Shown here: positions 24,757-34,220 of the stretch, in pieces | How positions within the stretch are numbered: position 1 is the first letter of the stretch | How the letters are laid out: each line of letters begins with the position of its first letter | Source of the DNA: Pseudooceanicola antarcticus | GTDB lineage: Bacteria > Pseudomonadota > Alphaproteobacteria > Rhodobacterales > Rhodobacteraceae | NCBI RefSeq assembly: GCF_900215355.1 | Contig: NZ_OBEA01000003.1 | Coordinates: 372,001 to 436,000, forward strand | Length of the DNA stretch: 64,000 nt | Direction: 5' to 3' | Notes under the pieces: model-generated | Told to the model about the DNA's origin: nothing | What the model saw: only the letters and a program-made list of their open reading frames with translations | Databases searched by the model: none | Position numbers and translations under genes: made by a program

Positions 24757-26346
24757 ATGAACAGGACGGATACGGGCAGGTTTCTTGCACTGCTGATCGG
24801 TTACCTCGGGGTGCAGGCGCTTCTCATCGGGCTCAGGGGCGGCGTCTACTTCGGCTACCACGAGGCCGACATGATCCATCTGGCCAGCCTGACCATGCTC
24901 GAGGTCGAGGGGCAGGTGGCGCATCTGGATTTCTCCACCCCGATCGGGGAATGGAGCTTCTCTCCGATCTCCTACCTCGTGCGGGCAGGCATGGGACTGG
25001 GGCAGGCGATGCTCTGGTCGCAATGGGCCGTGGCCCTGCTGATCGCCCCCGCGCTGGCCTGGATCTGCTGGAGCCGCTTCACCTTCTGGCCTTCCGTGGC
25101 GGTGGCGCTGGTGGTGCTGAGCCTGCCCCTGGCGCTGGTCTACGGCACCACCGAGATCTTCCTGTCGCTGTCCATGCACTACAACCGCTGGGCCTGGGCG
25201 CTGGCCTTCCTGACGGTGCCGGTGGTGCTTTTCCCGCCGGTGCAGGGACGCGCCGGGGATTGGGCCGATGCGGCGGTGCTGGGCCTGCCCATGGCGATGC
25301 TGGTGATGATCAAGCTCACCTATGCGGTGGCCCTGGCCCCGGCCTGCATCCTGGGCCTGCTGCTGAGCGGCCGGGCGCGGGTGCTGCTGCGCGCGCTGAT
25401 CCTGGCGCTGGCGGTGCTGGCGGGGATCACCCTGGTGCACGGGCCGGGCTACTGGGTCGCCTATGTCGAGGACTTGTTTGGTGTCATGGAGAGCGAGGTG
25501 CGCTCTCATCCCGGTCCCAGCTTCGCGCGCATCCTGCTGTCGCCCGCCTATACGCTGGGCACCCTCGCGGGACTGGCCGCGGTCTTCCTGCTGCGGGCAA
25601 TCCCCGGCCGCGGCACCAGCGGTCTGACCCTGCTGATCTTCCTGCCGGGCTTTGCCTATATCGCCTATCAGAACTACGGCAACGATCCGCTCTGGCTTGC
25701 CATGCTGGGCATCACCCTGCTGGGCCTGCCCGGTCCCGAAGCCGATCCCGACCGGGAGCGCATCCTGCGCAGCCTCGGCGCGGCGATGCTGGTGCTCATC
25801 GGCCCGGTGATGCTGAACCTGGGCTACAGCCCGATCCGCCATGCCCTGCAGCCCGAGGCCCCCTACGAGCAGGTCCTGCCGGGCCATCCCGATTTCCAAG
25901 TGCTGTCGCGCCGCATGGCCGGGACCTCGGTAGCCCGCGCCTGGGAGGGCAGTCCCACGCAGAGCGTCACCACCCAGAACCTCACCCTGCTGGAAGAATT
26001 CGACGGCAAGCCGCTGCCGGATTGCGCGCTGGAGACCGGGCTGCTGCCCTATTTCCAGGTCATGTCGGCCCGGATGGCGCAGAGCGAGGCGCTGGCCGGG
26101 CGGATGCCCTTCGTTGCCGACAGTTTCTCTCCGCACTGGATGTTCCTGGGCTGGGCGCCGCTGCCCGGCGGCACGCCCTGGTACTATTCGGGCCTGCCCG
26201 GCTACGAGAACGCACAGCACCTGCTGGTGCCTCATTGCGTGACCAACACCAAGGTCCGCACGATCGTGCTGGGGCAGGTCGACCCCGAGACGCTGAACCT
26301 GGTCGAGGAAAACGAGCTCTACCGGCTCTACGAGATCAAGCGCTGA
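24757..26346 (+). CDS. polytopic membrane protein with GT-C-like architecture
   Basis: This 529-residue protein has about ten membrane helices in its first 400 residues and a soluble C-terminal part of about 130 residues. The first extracytoplasmic loop contains YFGYHEADMIHLASLT, and an acidic motif in this loop is the hallmark of GT-C glycosyltransferases (ArnT/PMT type). No closer family is recognised. The ATG at 24757 follows GGGTAGG; upstream frame lacks a helix. It converges on the pilus genes (7 bases before the prepilin peptidase stop). A role in decorating a surface structure is a hypothesis only. Confidence 0.7.
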   Translation: MNRTDTGRFLALLIGYLGVQALLIGLRGGVYFGYHEADMIHLASLTMLEVEGQVAHLDFSTPIGEWSFSPISYLVRAGMGLGQAMLWSQWAVALLIAPALAWICWSRFTFWPSVAVALVVLSLPLALVYGTTEIFLSLSMHYNRWAWALAFLTVPVVLFPPVQGRAGDWADAAVLGLPMAMLVMIKLTYAVALAPACILGLLLSGRARVLLRALILALAVLAGITLVHGPGYWVAYVEDLFGVMESEVRSHPGPSFARILLSPAYTLGTLAGLAAVFLLRAIPGRGTSGLTLLIFLPGFAYIAYQNYGNDPLWLAMLGITLLGLPGPEADPDRERILRSLGAAMLVLIGPVMLNLGYSPIRHALQPEAPYEQVLPGHPDFQVLSRRMAGTSVARAWEGSPTQSVTTQNLTLLEEFDGKPLPDCALETGLLPYFQVMSARMAQSEALAGRMPFVADSFSPHWMFLGWAPLPGGTPWYYSGLPGYENAQHLLVPHCVTNTKVRTIVLGQVDPETLNLVEENELYRLYEIKR

Positions 26347-26353
26347 GCCGGGC

Positions 26354-26866
26354 TCAGACGAAGATCGCCAGCAGCAGGTAGGCGGCCAGCGTCGCGCCGA
26401 GCGGGAAGCCCATGGGGAACTTGTTCTCCTGGGTCCAGCTCTGCCACTGGGGCACGAGGTGGCGCAGCGGCGTGGCGCGGGCCAGTCGGTGGGTGGCGAA
26501 GGCGGCCAGCAGCACGGCGCAGAACAGGATCAGCAGACCGCGCAGGTCGGCGGGCTCCAGGAAGGGGCTGGCGGCGGCGATGAACTTGGCATCCCCCGCC
26601 CCCATGAGCCCCGCCGCATTGGCCACGACGCCCGCCACCAACACGAAGGCCAGTGTCAGGACCCGCCAGCCGTAGATGTCGAGCGGATAGAGAAAGGGCC
26701 CGAGCAGCAGGAAGACGACCGCCAGCGCCAGCACGGCCTTGTTCGAGATCCGCATGGCCGAGAGATCGGTCCAGGCAACATGGGCGCAGAGCGGCAGCAC
26801 GAAGGGGGCGAAGATCATCGCCGTGCGCGCCGGCAGCACGAATTCCGGCAACAGGACCAGGGCCAT
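26354..26866 (-). CDS. cpaA: prepilin peptidase (CpaA/TadV type)
   Basis: This is a 170-residue A24-type aspartic peptidase that cleaves Flp prepilins. The two catalytic Asp motifs are present: AWTDLSAMRISN (about residue 33) and the GxGD motif GAGDAKF (about 90). About five or six membrane helices are predicted. It lacks the N-terminal methyltransferase domain of PilD, as is usual for tad loci. The ATG at 26866 lies just after the upstream TPR gene stop. A longer open frame extends into that gene and is not used. It is the last gene of the minus-strand pilus cluster. Confidence 0.88.
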   Translation of the reverse strand: MALVLLPEFVLPARTAMIFAPFVLPLCAHVAWTDLSAMRISNKAVLALAVVFLLLGPFLYPLDIYGWRVLTLAFVLVAGVVANAAGLMGAGDAKFIAAASPFLEPADLRGLLILFCAVLLAAFATHRLARATPLRHLVPQWQSWTQENKFPMGFPLGATLAAYLLLAIFV

Positions 26867-26870
26867 GGGG

Positions 26871-27767
26871 TCAGGCGCTCTCGAGGGCGCGGAGCGAACG
26901 CACCGCCTCTTCAAAGTGCTGCGGGTGGGTGTCGATGGCCTCACGCAGCAGTGACTTGCCGGTCTGCACGTCGCCCTGTTTGATCGCCGCCAGCGCCAGC
27001 GTGTGCATCAGCTGGGCCCGCTCGACCTGGGTCATCTGCATCACCGGCAGCGAGTATTTCCGCTGCGCGCCGCGCGCCAGGATCATGTTGTTCTTGGCGG
27101 TGAAGAGCGAGGGGTCCTTCTGGATCGCCTCGGCAAAGAGCGCCTCGGCCTCGGCGAAATCGCCGCGCGTCAGCTTGGAATAGCCCCAGTTGTTCAGCAC
27201 GCCAGAGGGCTTGGTGGTCAGCCCGGCGGCGATCTCGTAGAAGCTGTCGGCCTTCTGCCACTCGCGGTTGCTGTCGGCCACCATGGCTTCCAGGCGGTAG
27301 CGCTTGTAGGTCTCGAAAGTGGGCGGGATCGCATCCAGCACCTCGTCGGCGGTGCTCCAGTCGCCGGACCGGATCAGCGCATCGGCGTAATCCACGCGGT
27401 CCTCGCTGGTGGCGGCGGGGTTCTCGGCCACCTCGCGCCAGATGGGCAGGGCGTCAGCGGGGCGCTTGGCCCGGATGAGAGAGGCCGCGAGGCCGCGCTT
27501 GAGGTCCAGCTTCTCGGGGTTCTCACGCGAGGCGCGGGTAAAGTAGGCCACGGCCTCTTCCGGGTCGCCCACGGTCAGCATGATGTCCGAGAGGTTGCTT
27601 TCCTCGATGACGTTGACGTTCTGGAAGGCGCGTTCGACTTCCTTGTCGGTCTGGTCGGCGCAGGCCGAAAGACCCATCAGGGCGCAAAGGGAAAGGCCAA
27701 GTCCGCGACGCAGGCCAGGCTTGGGCTGCACGCGGGACGGGTGGGCATGGGAAGGGTGGCGCATCAT
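26871..27767 (-). CDS. tadD: TPR lipoprotein of the tad locus (TadD-like)
   Basis: This 298-residue lipoprotein has its signal ending LSAC with the lipidated Cys near residue 36. Tetratricopeptide-like repeats run from about 60 to the end (DPEEAVAYFTRASRENPEKLDLKRGLAASLIRA, GDWSTADEVLDAI, GDFAEAEALFAEAIQKDP). TadD/pilotin-type TPR lipoproteins assist secretin assembly in Flp pilus systems. It lies 23 bases downstream of a second TPR lipoprotein, and the two probably work together. Confidence 0.82.
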   Translation of the reverse strand: MMRHPSHAHPSRVQPKPGLRRGLGLSLCALMGLSACADQTDKEVERAFQNVNVIEESNLSDIMLTVGDPEEAVAYFTRASRENPEKLDLKRGLAASLIRAKRPADALPIWREVAENPAATSEDRVDYADALIRSGDWSTADEVLDAIPPTFETYKRYRLEAMVADSNREWQKADSFYEIAAGLTTKPSGVLNNWGYSKLTRGDFAEAEALFAEAIQKDPSLFTAKNNMILARGAQRKYSLPVMQMTQVERAQLMHTLALAAIKQGDVQTGKSLLREAIDTHPQHFEEAVRSLRALESA

Positions 27768-27790
27768 GGCGTCCTTTGCACTGCTCGTCC

Positions 27791-28357
27791 TCAGCCAGGG
27801 TTCGCGGTGCGGATCTTGTAGACGCTGTGCCCGCTGCGCACGACCTGGAACTCTTGCTCTTGGCCTTCATCATACGGTCTTTCGCCCAACATGGCGAGTG
27901 CCAAGCGCAAATTCGACCGGATCGCGTCCGAAGCGCCATTATCCAGCGCATAGGCGCGGCGCAGGGTGGCGGCGCCTTCCTCGACCTGGCCCTTGGCGAC
28001 CAGCACCAGCCCGAGGTTGTTCCATACCTCGGGGGGAGTGTCGGGGGCCTCCGAGGCCCGGCGCAACTGCTCTTCGGCCTGGCCCAGGCGGCCAAGTTGC
28101 AGGTTGGCGGTGCCGATGCCCGCATAGACCTTCGGGGTCAGGCCCAGGTCGAGCGCGGCGCGGGTATAGGCGTCGATGGCCAGCTCGTATTCGCCCGCGG
28201 CCAGCAGGCGGTCTCCGACCAGCATCGGGTCCACCGCCTCGCCGCGCGGATCGAGACCTGGCGCATAGGGGGAGGTCGGGTCCCGCGAAGGCTCCATGCA
28301 GGCCGCAAGGCAGAGCGGGGCAAGCAGGATCAGCCGGAGAAGGAAGCGTCGTGACAT
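27791..28357 (-). CDS. second TPR lipoprotein of the tad locus
   Basis: This 188-residue lipoprotein starts MSRRFLLRLILLAPLCLAAC, with the lipobox Cys at residue 20. It carries TPR-like repeats (LLAAGEYELAIDAYTRAALDLG, LGRLGQAEEQLRRASEAPD, KGQVEEGAATLRRAYALDNG). The ATG at 28357 has a GAGGG site and directly gives the signal peptide; a start 6 codons earlier is less likely. It is co-oriented with tadC upstream and the larger TPR gene downstream. It probably duplicates or splits the TadD role. Confidence 0.82.
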   Translation of the reverse strand: MSRRFLLRLILLAPLCLAACMEPSRDPTSPYAPGLDPRGEAVDPMLVGDRLLAAGEYELAIDAYTRAALDLGLTPKVYAGIGTANLQLGRLGQAEEQLRRASEAPDTPPEVWNNLGLVLVAKGQVEEGAATLRRAYALDNGASDAIRSNLRLALAMLGERPYDEGQEQEFQVVRSGHSVYKIRTANPG

Positions 28358-28418
28358 GGGCCCTCGGTTCTGCATCGCGGGGCCTGTCGCGACCCGGTGC
28401 GGGCGCCTGCCGGCAGGT

Positions 28419-29381
28419 TTACTGCCCGAGCGCCTGGATGTTCACGATGGAGGGTCCGACAAGGATGATCAAGAGCGGCGGCACGCAGAGACCCATGGTG
28501 GCCAGGGTCATCTTGGTGGGCAGCTTGTTGGCCTTCTCCTCGGCGCGCATCACGCGCTTGTCGCGCATCTCGGCGGCGTAGACCCGAAGCGCCTCGGCGA
28601 TCGACGTGCCGAAGGTGGCCGACTGGATCAGCACCGTCACGAAGGAGGAGATATCCATCACCCCGCAGCGCTCTGCCATGTCCGAGAAGACCGCGGCCTT
28701 GTCCTTGCCGGCCTTGATCTCGTAGCTAACCATCTCGAATTCATCGGCCAGATGCTCGTAGGAGGCGCGCAGCTCCCTGGCGACGCGGATGATCGACTGG
28801 TCCAGCGACTGACCGGCCTCGACGCAGACCAGCAGCATGTCGAGCGCATCGGGGAAGCCTTCCTCGATCTGCTGCTTGCGCTCTTCAACGCGCTTGGTGA
28901 CCCAGTATTTCGGCAGGTAGTAGCCCGCCGCGCCGGGACCAAGGATATACATCAGCGTCTTCTGGGTGTCGGGATCGGTCTGGGCGACGAAGAGCACGAA
29001 GTAGATCGTGCCGCCCAGCAGACCCAGCAGGCCCAGGGCGAACTGGGCGAAGTAGAAATAGCGCACCGCATCCTTGCTGCGGTAGCCCGCCTGCAGGAGC
29101 TTCAGCTTGATGGCCGAGTATTCCTCTTCGTTCTGCGGCTCGAGGAAGGTCGAGTAGCGCTCGAGGCGTTCGTTGGCCTGTTTCGAACGCAGGGCCTCGC
29201 GCGACTTGGTGTTGTCCTTGCCGCGCGTGTTGCTGGCCTTCAGCTTGTCCAGCGGGTCGTCTTCCTTCTTCAGGAAGAAGGGCACGCTGAGCAGGATCAG
29301 GAAGAGACCGAGCCCGCCCACGACGTAGAGCGGACCGGCGGGTCCGAGTTTGTCGGTGATGATTTGCAGCAGATCCTGCAT
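28419..29381 (-). CDS. tadC: Flp pilus platform protein TadC
   Basis: TadC is a GspF/T2SSF-domain inner-membrane protein of the pilus assembly platform. The product has 320 residues. A membrane helix lies near the N-terminus (LYVVGGLGLFLILLSVPFFL) and a pair near 108-150. The T2SSF core is DALDMLLVCVEAGQSLDQSIIRVARELR, and C-terminal helices end the protein. It follows tadB by 54 bases and is part of the same operon. Confidence 0.93.
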   Translation of the reverse strand: MQDLLQIITDKLGPAGPLYVVGGLGLFLILLSVPFFLKKEDDPLDKLKASNTRGKDNTKSREALRSKQANERLERYSTFLEPQNEEEYSAIKLKLLQAGYRSKDAVRYFYFAQFALGLLGLLGGTIYFVLFVAQTDPDTQKTLMYILGPGAAGYYLPKYWVTKRVEERKQQIEEGFPDALDMLLVCVEAGQSLDQSIIRVARELRASYEHLADEFEMVSYEIKAGKDKAAVFSDMAERCGVMDISSFVTVLIQSATFGTSIAEALRVYAAEMRDKRVMRAEEKANKLPTKMTLATMGLCVPPLLIILVGPSIVNIQALGQ

Positions 29382-29435
29382 GGGGTTCTCTCGTCTCTAC
29401 GGGCGCCGTAGGGCGCGGGCTGGGGGTGGTCCTTG

Positions 29436-30407
29436 TCAGACCTGGATATTCACCATGCGGCGCATGACGATGACGTTGACCACCAGGAACAGCGCCACCG
29501 CGATGCAGCAGGGGATGAAATAGGGGTGGTCCATCACCGCATCGTAGTAATGGGGGTCGGTCATCAGGATGCCGATCAGGGCCAGCAGCGGGAAGGCGGA
29601 CAGGAACTTGCCCGACCACTGCGCCTCGGCGGTGATCGCCTTCACGCGGCGGAAGAGCTTGAAGCGGGCGCGGATCACCTGGGCCAGGCCCGCGAGGACC
29701 TCGGCCAGGTTGCCGCCCGATTGCTGCTGGATGGTCACGGCGACGGCGAGGAAGCGCAGATCCTGCAGGCCGATACGTTCGGCCATGTCCTTCAGCGCCT
29801 CGCCCATGTCGCGGCCATAGGCGGCCTCGTCCGCGACGATGCCGAACTCGGTGGCAAGCGGATCCTGGACCTCCTTGGCGACGATGCCCAGGGCAGAGCT
29901 GAAGGGGTGGCCGACGCGCAGCGAGCGCACCATGAGCTCGACCGCATCGGGCAGTTGCTCTTCGATCATGCTGATGCGCTTGTTGGCCTTGTTGTTGACC
30001 CACATGTAGACCGCGCCGACGCCCATCACGACCGAGATCGCCGCCCGAACGGCCAGGCTGGTTTCGGTCATGATCGTCAGGCCGATGAAGGCCACCAAGG
30101 AAAGGCCCGCCATGATCCCCATGAGCTGGGGCGGCGAAAAGGCGATGGCCGCCTTCTGCGCCTTCTCGGCCAGCATCGAGTAGAGCGGGATCTCCCGCGA
30201 GGCCATGTGCAGTTCCATCTCCTTGCGGAGCTTTTCCAGCACTTCCTCGCGGTTCGAGCCTTTCTCGAGCATCTCGAGCCGGCGGTTCACCTTGCTGTTG
30301 AGGCTGATCGACTTGCCGAAGAAGGTCAGGTAGAGGCCTTCAATCAGGCCGAAGACACCGGCGAAGATCAGCAGGTAGATGAGGGGATCGGTGGCGATGG
30401 ACATCAT
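29436..30407 (-). CDS. tadB: Flp pilus platform protein TadB
   Basis: This is the second GspF-like platform protein, which pairs with TadC and is driven by the CpaF ATPase. The product has 323 residues. Membrane helices lie near the start (LIYLLIFAGVFGLIEGLYLTFF), around 110-150 and at the C-terminus (CIAVALFLVVNVIVM). The T2SSF motif is LPDAVELMVRSLRVGHPFSSALGIVAKEV. The cpaF stop ends 6 bases upstream of its ATG, so the two are coupled. Confidence 0.93.
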   Translation of the reverse strand: MMSIATDPLIYLLIFAGVFGLIEGLYLTFFGKSISLNSKVNRRLEMLEKGSNREEVLEKLRKEMELHMASREIPLYSMLAEKAQKAAIAFSPPQLMGIMAGLSLVAFIGLTIMTETSLAVRAAISVVMGVGAVYMWVNNKANKRISMIEEQLPDAVELMVRSLRVGHPFSSALGIVAKEVQDPLATEFGIVADEAAYGRDMGEALKDMAERIGLQDLRFLAVAVTIQQQSGGNLAEVLAGLAQVIRARFKLFRRVKAITAEAQWSGKFLSAFPLLALIGILMTDPHYYDAVMDHPYFIPCCIAVALFLVVNVIVMRRMVNIQV

Positions 30408-30413
30408 GTCAGG

Positions 30414-31910
<1,497 letters not shown>

Positions 31911-31941
31911 CGGCGATCCTTGAATGTCAGGCCCTTGGGGG

Positions 31942-33231
31942 TCAGGCCTCTGCGGCCTCGACTGCGTAATCCAGCTCCAGCAGCGAATGCGCCAGTTTCT
32001 GGACCTCCTTGCGGAGCGGGTTCTTCGGGGCGGCCGAGCCAAGCGGCACGCCGTGGTCGGCGCCCTGGGTGACCTGGCGGCCACCGTCGGGGAAATGCAA
32101 TTCGATGGCGATGTCCAGCGTCTCGGCCAGGCGCTTCACGCGCTGCCGGGCGGTGAGCTCGGTGAACTTCGGCGCCCGGTTCATCACGTAGCGCAGCTTC
32201 TCCACCGGCAGCTCTTCGGCCTGCAGCGCCCGCTTCAGGCGCTGGATGTTCTGGGCCGAGCGCATGTCCATCTCGATCAGCGCGAAATAGACCTGGGCCT
32301 CGTTCAGCACCGTTTCCGTCCATTGGACGATGGTCTTCGGCATGTCGACGACGACGAAGTCGAAATGCGAGCGCGCCATCTCGATGATGCGCTGGATGTC
32401 ACCCTGGCTGACCAGGTCGAGCGGCAGCATCTCGCTGGGGGCGGTCAGGACCGAGATATTGTCCTCGAAGCCGATGAGCGCCTGCTTGAAGACATCCGCA
32501 TCCATCGCCTCGGTATCCGAAAGCAGCTCGTAGACCGCTTCGCGGCGGGGAAGGTCGAGATAGGTGGCGATGGAGCCATATTGCAGGTCGAGATCCAGCA
32601 GGCAGACCTTGGGCGGCGGCGCGGGCTCTGCCTTGCGCTTGGCGCGGCGGGCGGGCTTCGGTGCGCCCTGGGCCAGCTCGTAGGCGAGGTTCACCGCCAG
32701 CGTGGTGGCGCCGGTGCCGCCGGCCAGGCCGTGGCAGACCAGCACGGCGCCGTTGCGGTCGCCCTTGCCGCCGCCGGTGCGGGGCACCACGTGGCGGTCG
32801 GGGTCATATTCGGGCTCGGGATCAGGTTGCTGGATGCGGCTGATGGCGGCGGCCAGCTCGTTCTCGGGCAGGGGGTAGGGGACGAACTCATCGGCGCCCT
32901 TGCGCAGCAGCTGGTGCAGCGCGGCGGGGCTGACGTCCTCGGCGATGAGGATCACCTTGATCCCCTGGGCGCGTGCCTGGGTGATCACCTCGCTCAACAG
33001 CGAAAGGTTTCCCTCGTCCTCGGCGTCGACCGCCATGGCGATGAATTCAAGCGTTTCCGCTTCGGGCTGGTTGAAGAACATCAGCGCCTCGGCAAAGCCG
33101 AGATCGCCCCATTTGTCCCCCATCGTGGTTTCCATATCCTCGATCAGGAGCTCGAACCCGTCGGGTTCTCTCCGGATCGTGCATGCCACGATCGGGCTGG
33201 GTTCAGCCTGTAATGTCGCAGATGCCGTCAT
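31942..33231 (-). CDS. cpaE: pilus localisation ATPase CpaE/TadZ with degenerate P-loop
   Basis: This 429-residue protein is of the MinD/ParA superfamily and positions Flp pilus assembly. An N-terminal receiver-like domain (about 60-130: VILIAEDVSPAALHQLLRKGADEFVPYPL) is followed by the ATPase domain. Its P-loop reads GLAGGTGATT at 168-177. Both the signature Lys (A170) and the Walker Lys (A175) are replaced by Ala. The Asp-rich motif LLDLDLQYGSIATYLDL is intact. The ATG at 33231 has a GAGGT site. The gene starts the cpaE-cpaF-tadB-tadC segment and is preceded by a 325-base gap. Confidence 0.9.
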   Translation of the reverse strand: MTASATLQAEPSPIVACTIRREPDGFELLIEDMETTMGDKWGDLGFAEALMFFNQPEAETLEFIAMAVDAEDEGNLSLLSEVITQARAQGIKVILIAEDVSPAALHQLLRKGADEFVPYPLPENELAAAISRIQQPDPEPEYDPDRHVVPRTGGGKGDRNGAVLVCHGLAGGTGATTLAVNLAYELAQGAPKPARRAKRKAEPAPPPKVCLLDLDLQYGSIATYLDLPRREAVYELLSDTEAMDADVFKQALIGFEDNISVLTAPSEMLPLDLVSQGDIQRIIEMARSHFDFVVVDMPKTIVQWTETVLNEAQVYFALIEMDMRSAQNIQRLKRALQAEELPVEKLRYVMNRAPKFTELTARQRVKRLAETLDIAIELHFPDGGRQVTQGADHGVPLGSAAPKNPLRKEVQKLAHSLLELDYAVEAAEA

Positions 33232-33556
33232 GGCGTCACTACCTCTCACTCCACTGCGGCCCGGTGGCCTGTCCGCCTTGTGACGGACGTTTGTCCCTGG
33301 CAGCCCCGGGACGACTCATGTCCCCCGCAGTGATCTGAGGTCCAACCTGCGGGTCAACTTAGGCGACAATACGGCCAAAAAACCGAATTGTTGCGGATTC
33401 GTCGCCAGAGGCGACCACGCCAGAAAGCAGTAAAATAAGGGATTCTCATCAAATCTGCACGGAATGTTTCAAATCCGGCTACATCCCGTCTCAATCGCGC
33501 CCCAGTGCCGGCAAATCGGTGCCCGAAGGCCTCTGCCGAGGGGGTTGGACGGGACC
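33232..33556 (-). other. gap upstream of cpaE with terminator-like hairpins
   Basis: No gene is seen in this 325-base gap. The part at about 33350-33480 is AT-rich and probably holds the cpaE promoter. On the minus strand a perfect GTCGCC-N3-GGCGAC hairpin (33401-33415) precedes a weaker CGAAT/ATTCG stem (33401-33384). That stem is followed by six T (33382-33377), a plausible weak terminator or attenuator between the OmpA-like gene and cpaE. Confidence 0.4.
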
Positions 33557-34213
33557 TTATTCGCTGCCGCCGCCCGAGGTCAGTGAGCCGCCCGTCAGGG
33601 TTGAGGGCACGACCGCGCTTTCCACGTATCCACGATATACGATGGCGGCGTATTTGCCATCCATGACGTTGGGATGCCGCTTCACGAAGCCGGTGACCTC
33701 GGTCACGGTGCGGCGGTTCTCGCGTTCGGGACCTTGGCTGTAGACCAGCGGCTGGGTTTCGCCGAAGGAGGCCACGGCCTCCAGCCGGTCGCGGCCGATG
33801 CCCTGCGCCACGAGGAAGTTCACCGCCACCTGCGCCCGGCGCAGGCCGAGACGCTTGTTGTAGGCATTGCTGCCCACCAGGTCAGTGTGGCCATAGACGC
33901 GGAAGCGGACCTCGGGGAATTGCTTGATCCAGGTGGCCTGGCGGGTCAGCACGGCCCTGGCCTGCGTGTCCAGCTGCCACGAGTTGAAGGCGAAGTTGAT
34001 GGTGGTGGGCACGTCCTGGGTGAACCGCTGGTTCAGGTTCTCGACATAGGACTTCCGGCCCGACTGGACGAGCTGGTTGTTCATCGTCGCATTGCCGAAA
34101 TCGCCCCGGTCTACCAGCGCGCCCGCCTCGCGGGTGAAGGTGGAATAGCCATCGGTGGTGCAGGCGGTCAGGGCGCCGAGAGCCAGCAGGGCAGGAAGCT
34201 TTCTGATCAGCAT
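33557..34213 (-). CDS. OmpA-family lipoprotein of the tad locus
   Basis: This is a 218-residue outer-membrane lipoprotein. The signal MLIRKLPALLALGALTAC has its lipidated Cys at residue 18. An OmpA-like peptidoglycan-binding domain covers about 70-175 (INFAFNSWQLDTQARAVL and VYGHTDLVGSNAYNKRLGLRRAQVAVNFL). A C-terminal tail rich in Gly/Ser follows. It lies 7 bases downstream of the cpaC stop, so it is co-transcribed with the secretin. In this family it probably takes the place of CpaD-type lipoproteins and anchors the secretin to the wall; that role is inferred. Confidence 0.85.
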   Translation of the reverse strand: MLIRKLPALLALGALTACTTDGYSTFTREAGALVDRGDFGNATMNNQLVQSGRKSYVENLNQRFTQDVPTTINFAFNSWQLDTQARAVLTRQATWIKQFPEVRFRVYGHTDLVGSNAYNKRLGLRRAQVAVNFLVAQGIGRDRLEAVASFGETQPLVYSQGPERENRRTVTEVTGFVKRHPNVMDGKYAAIVYRGYVESAVVPSTLTGGSLTSGGGSE

Positions 34214-34220
34214 CGGCAGC

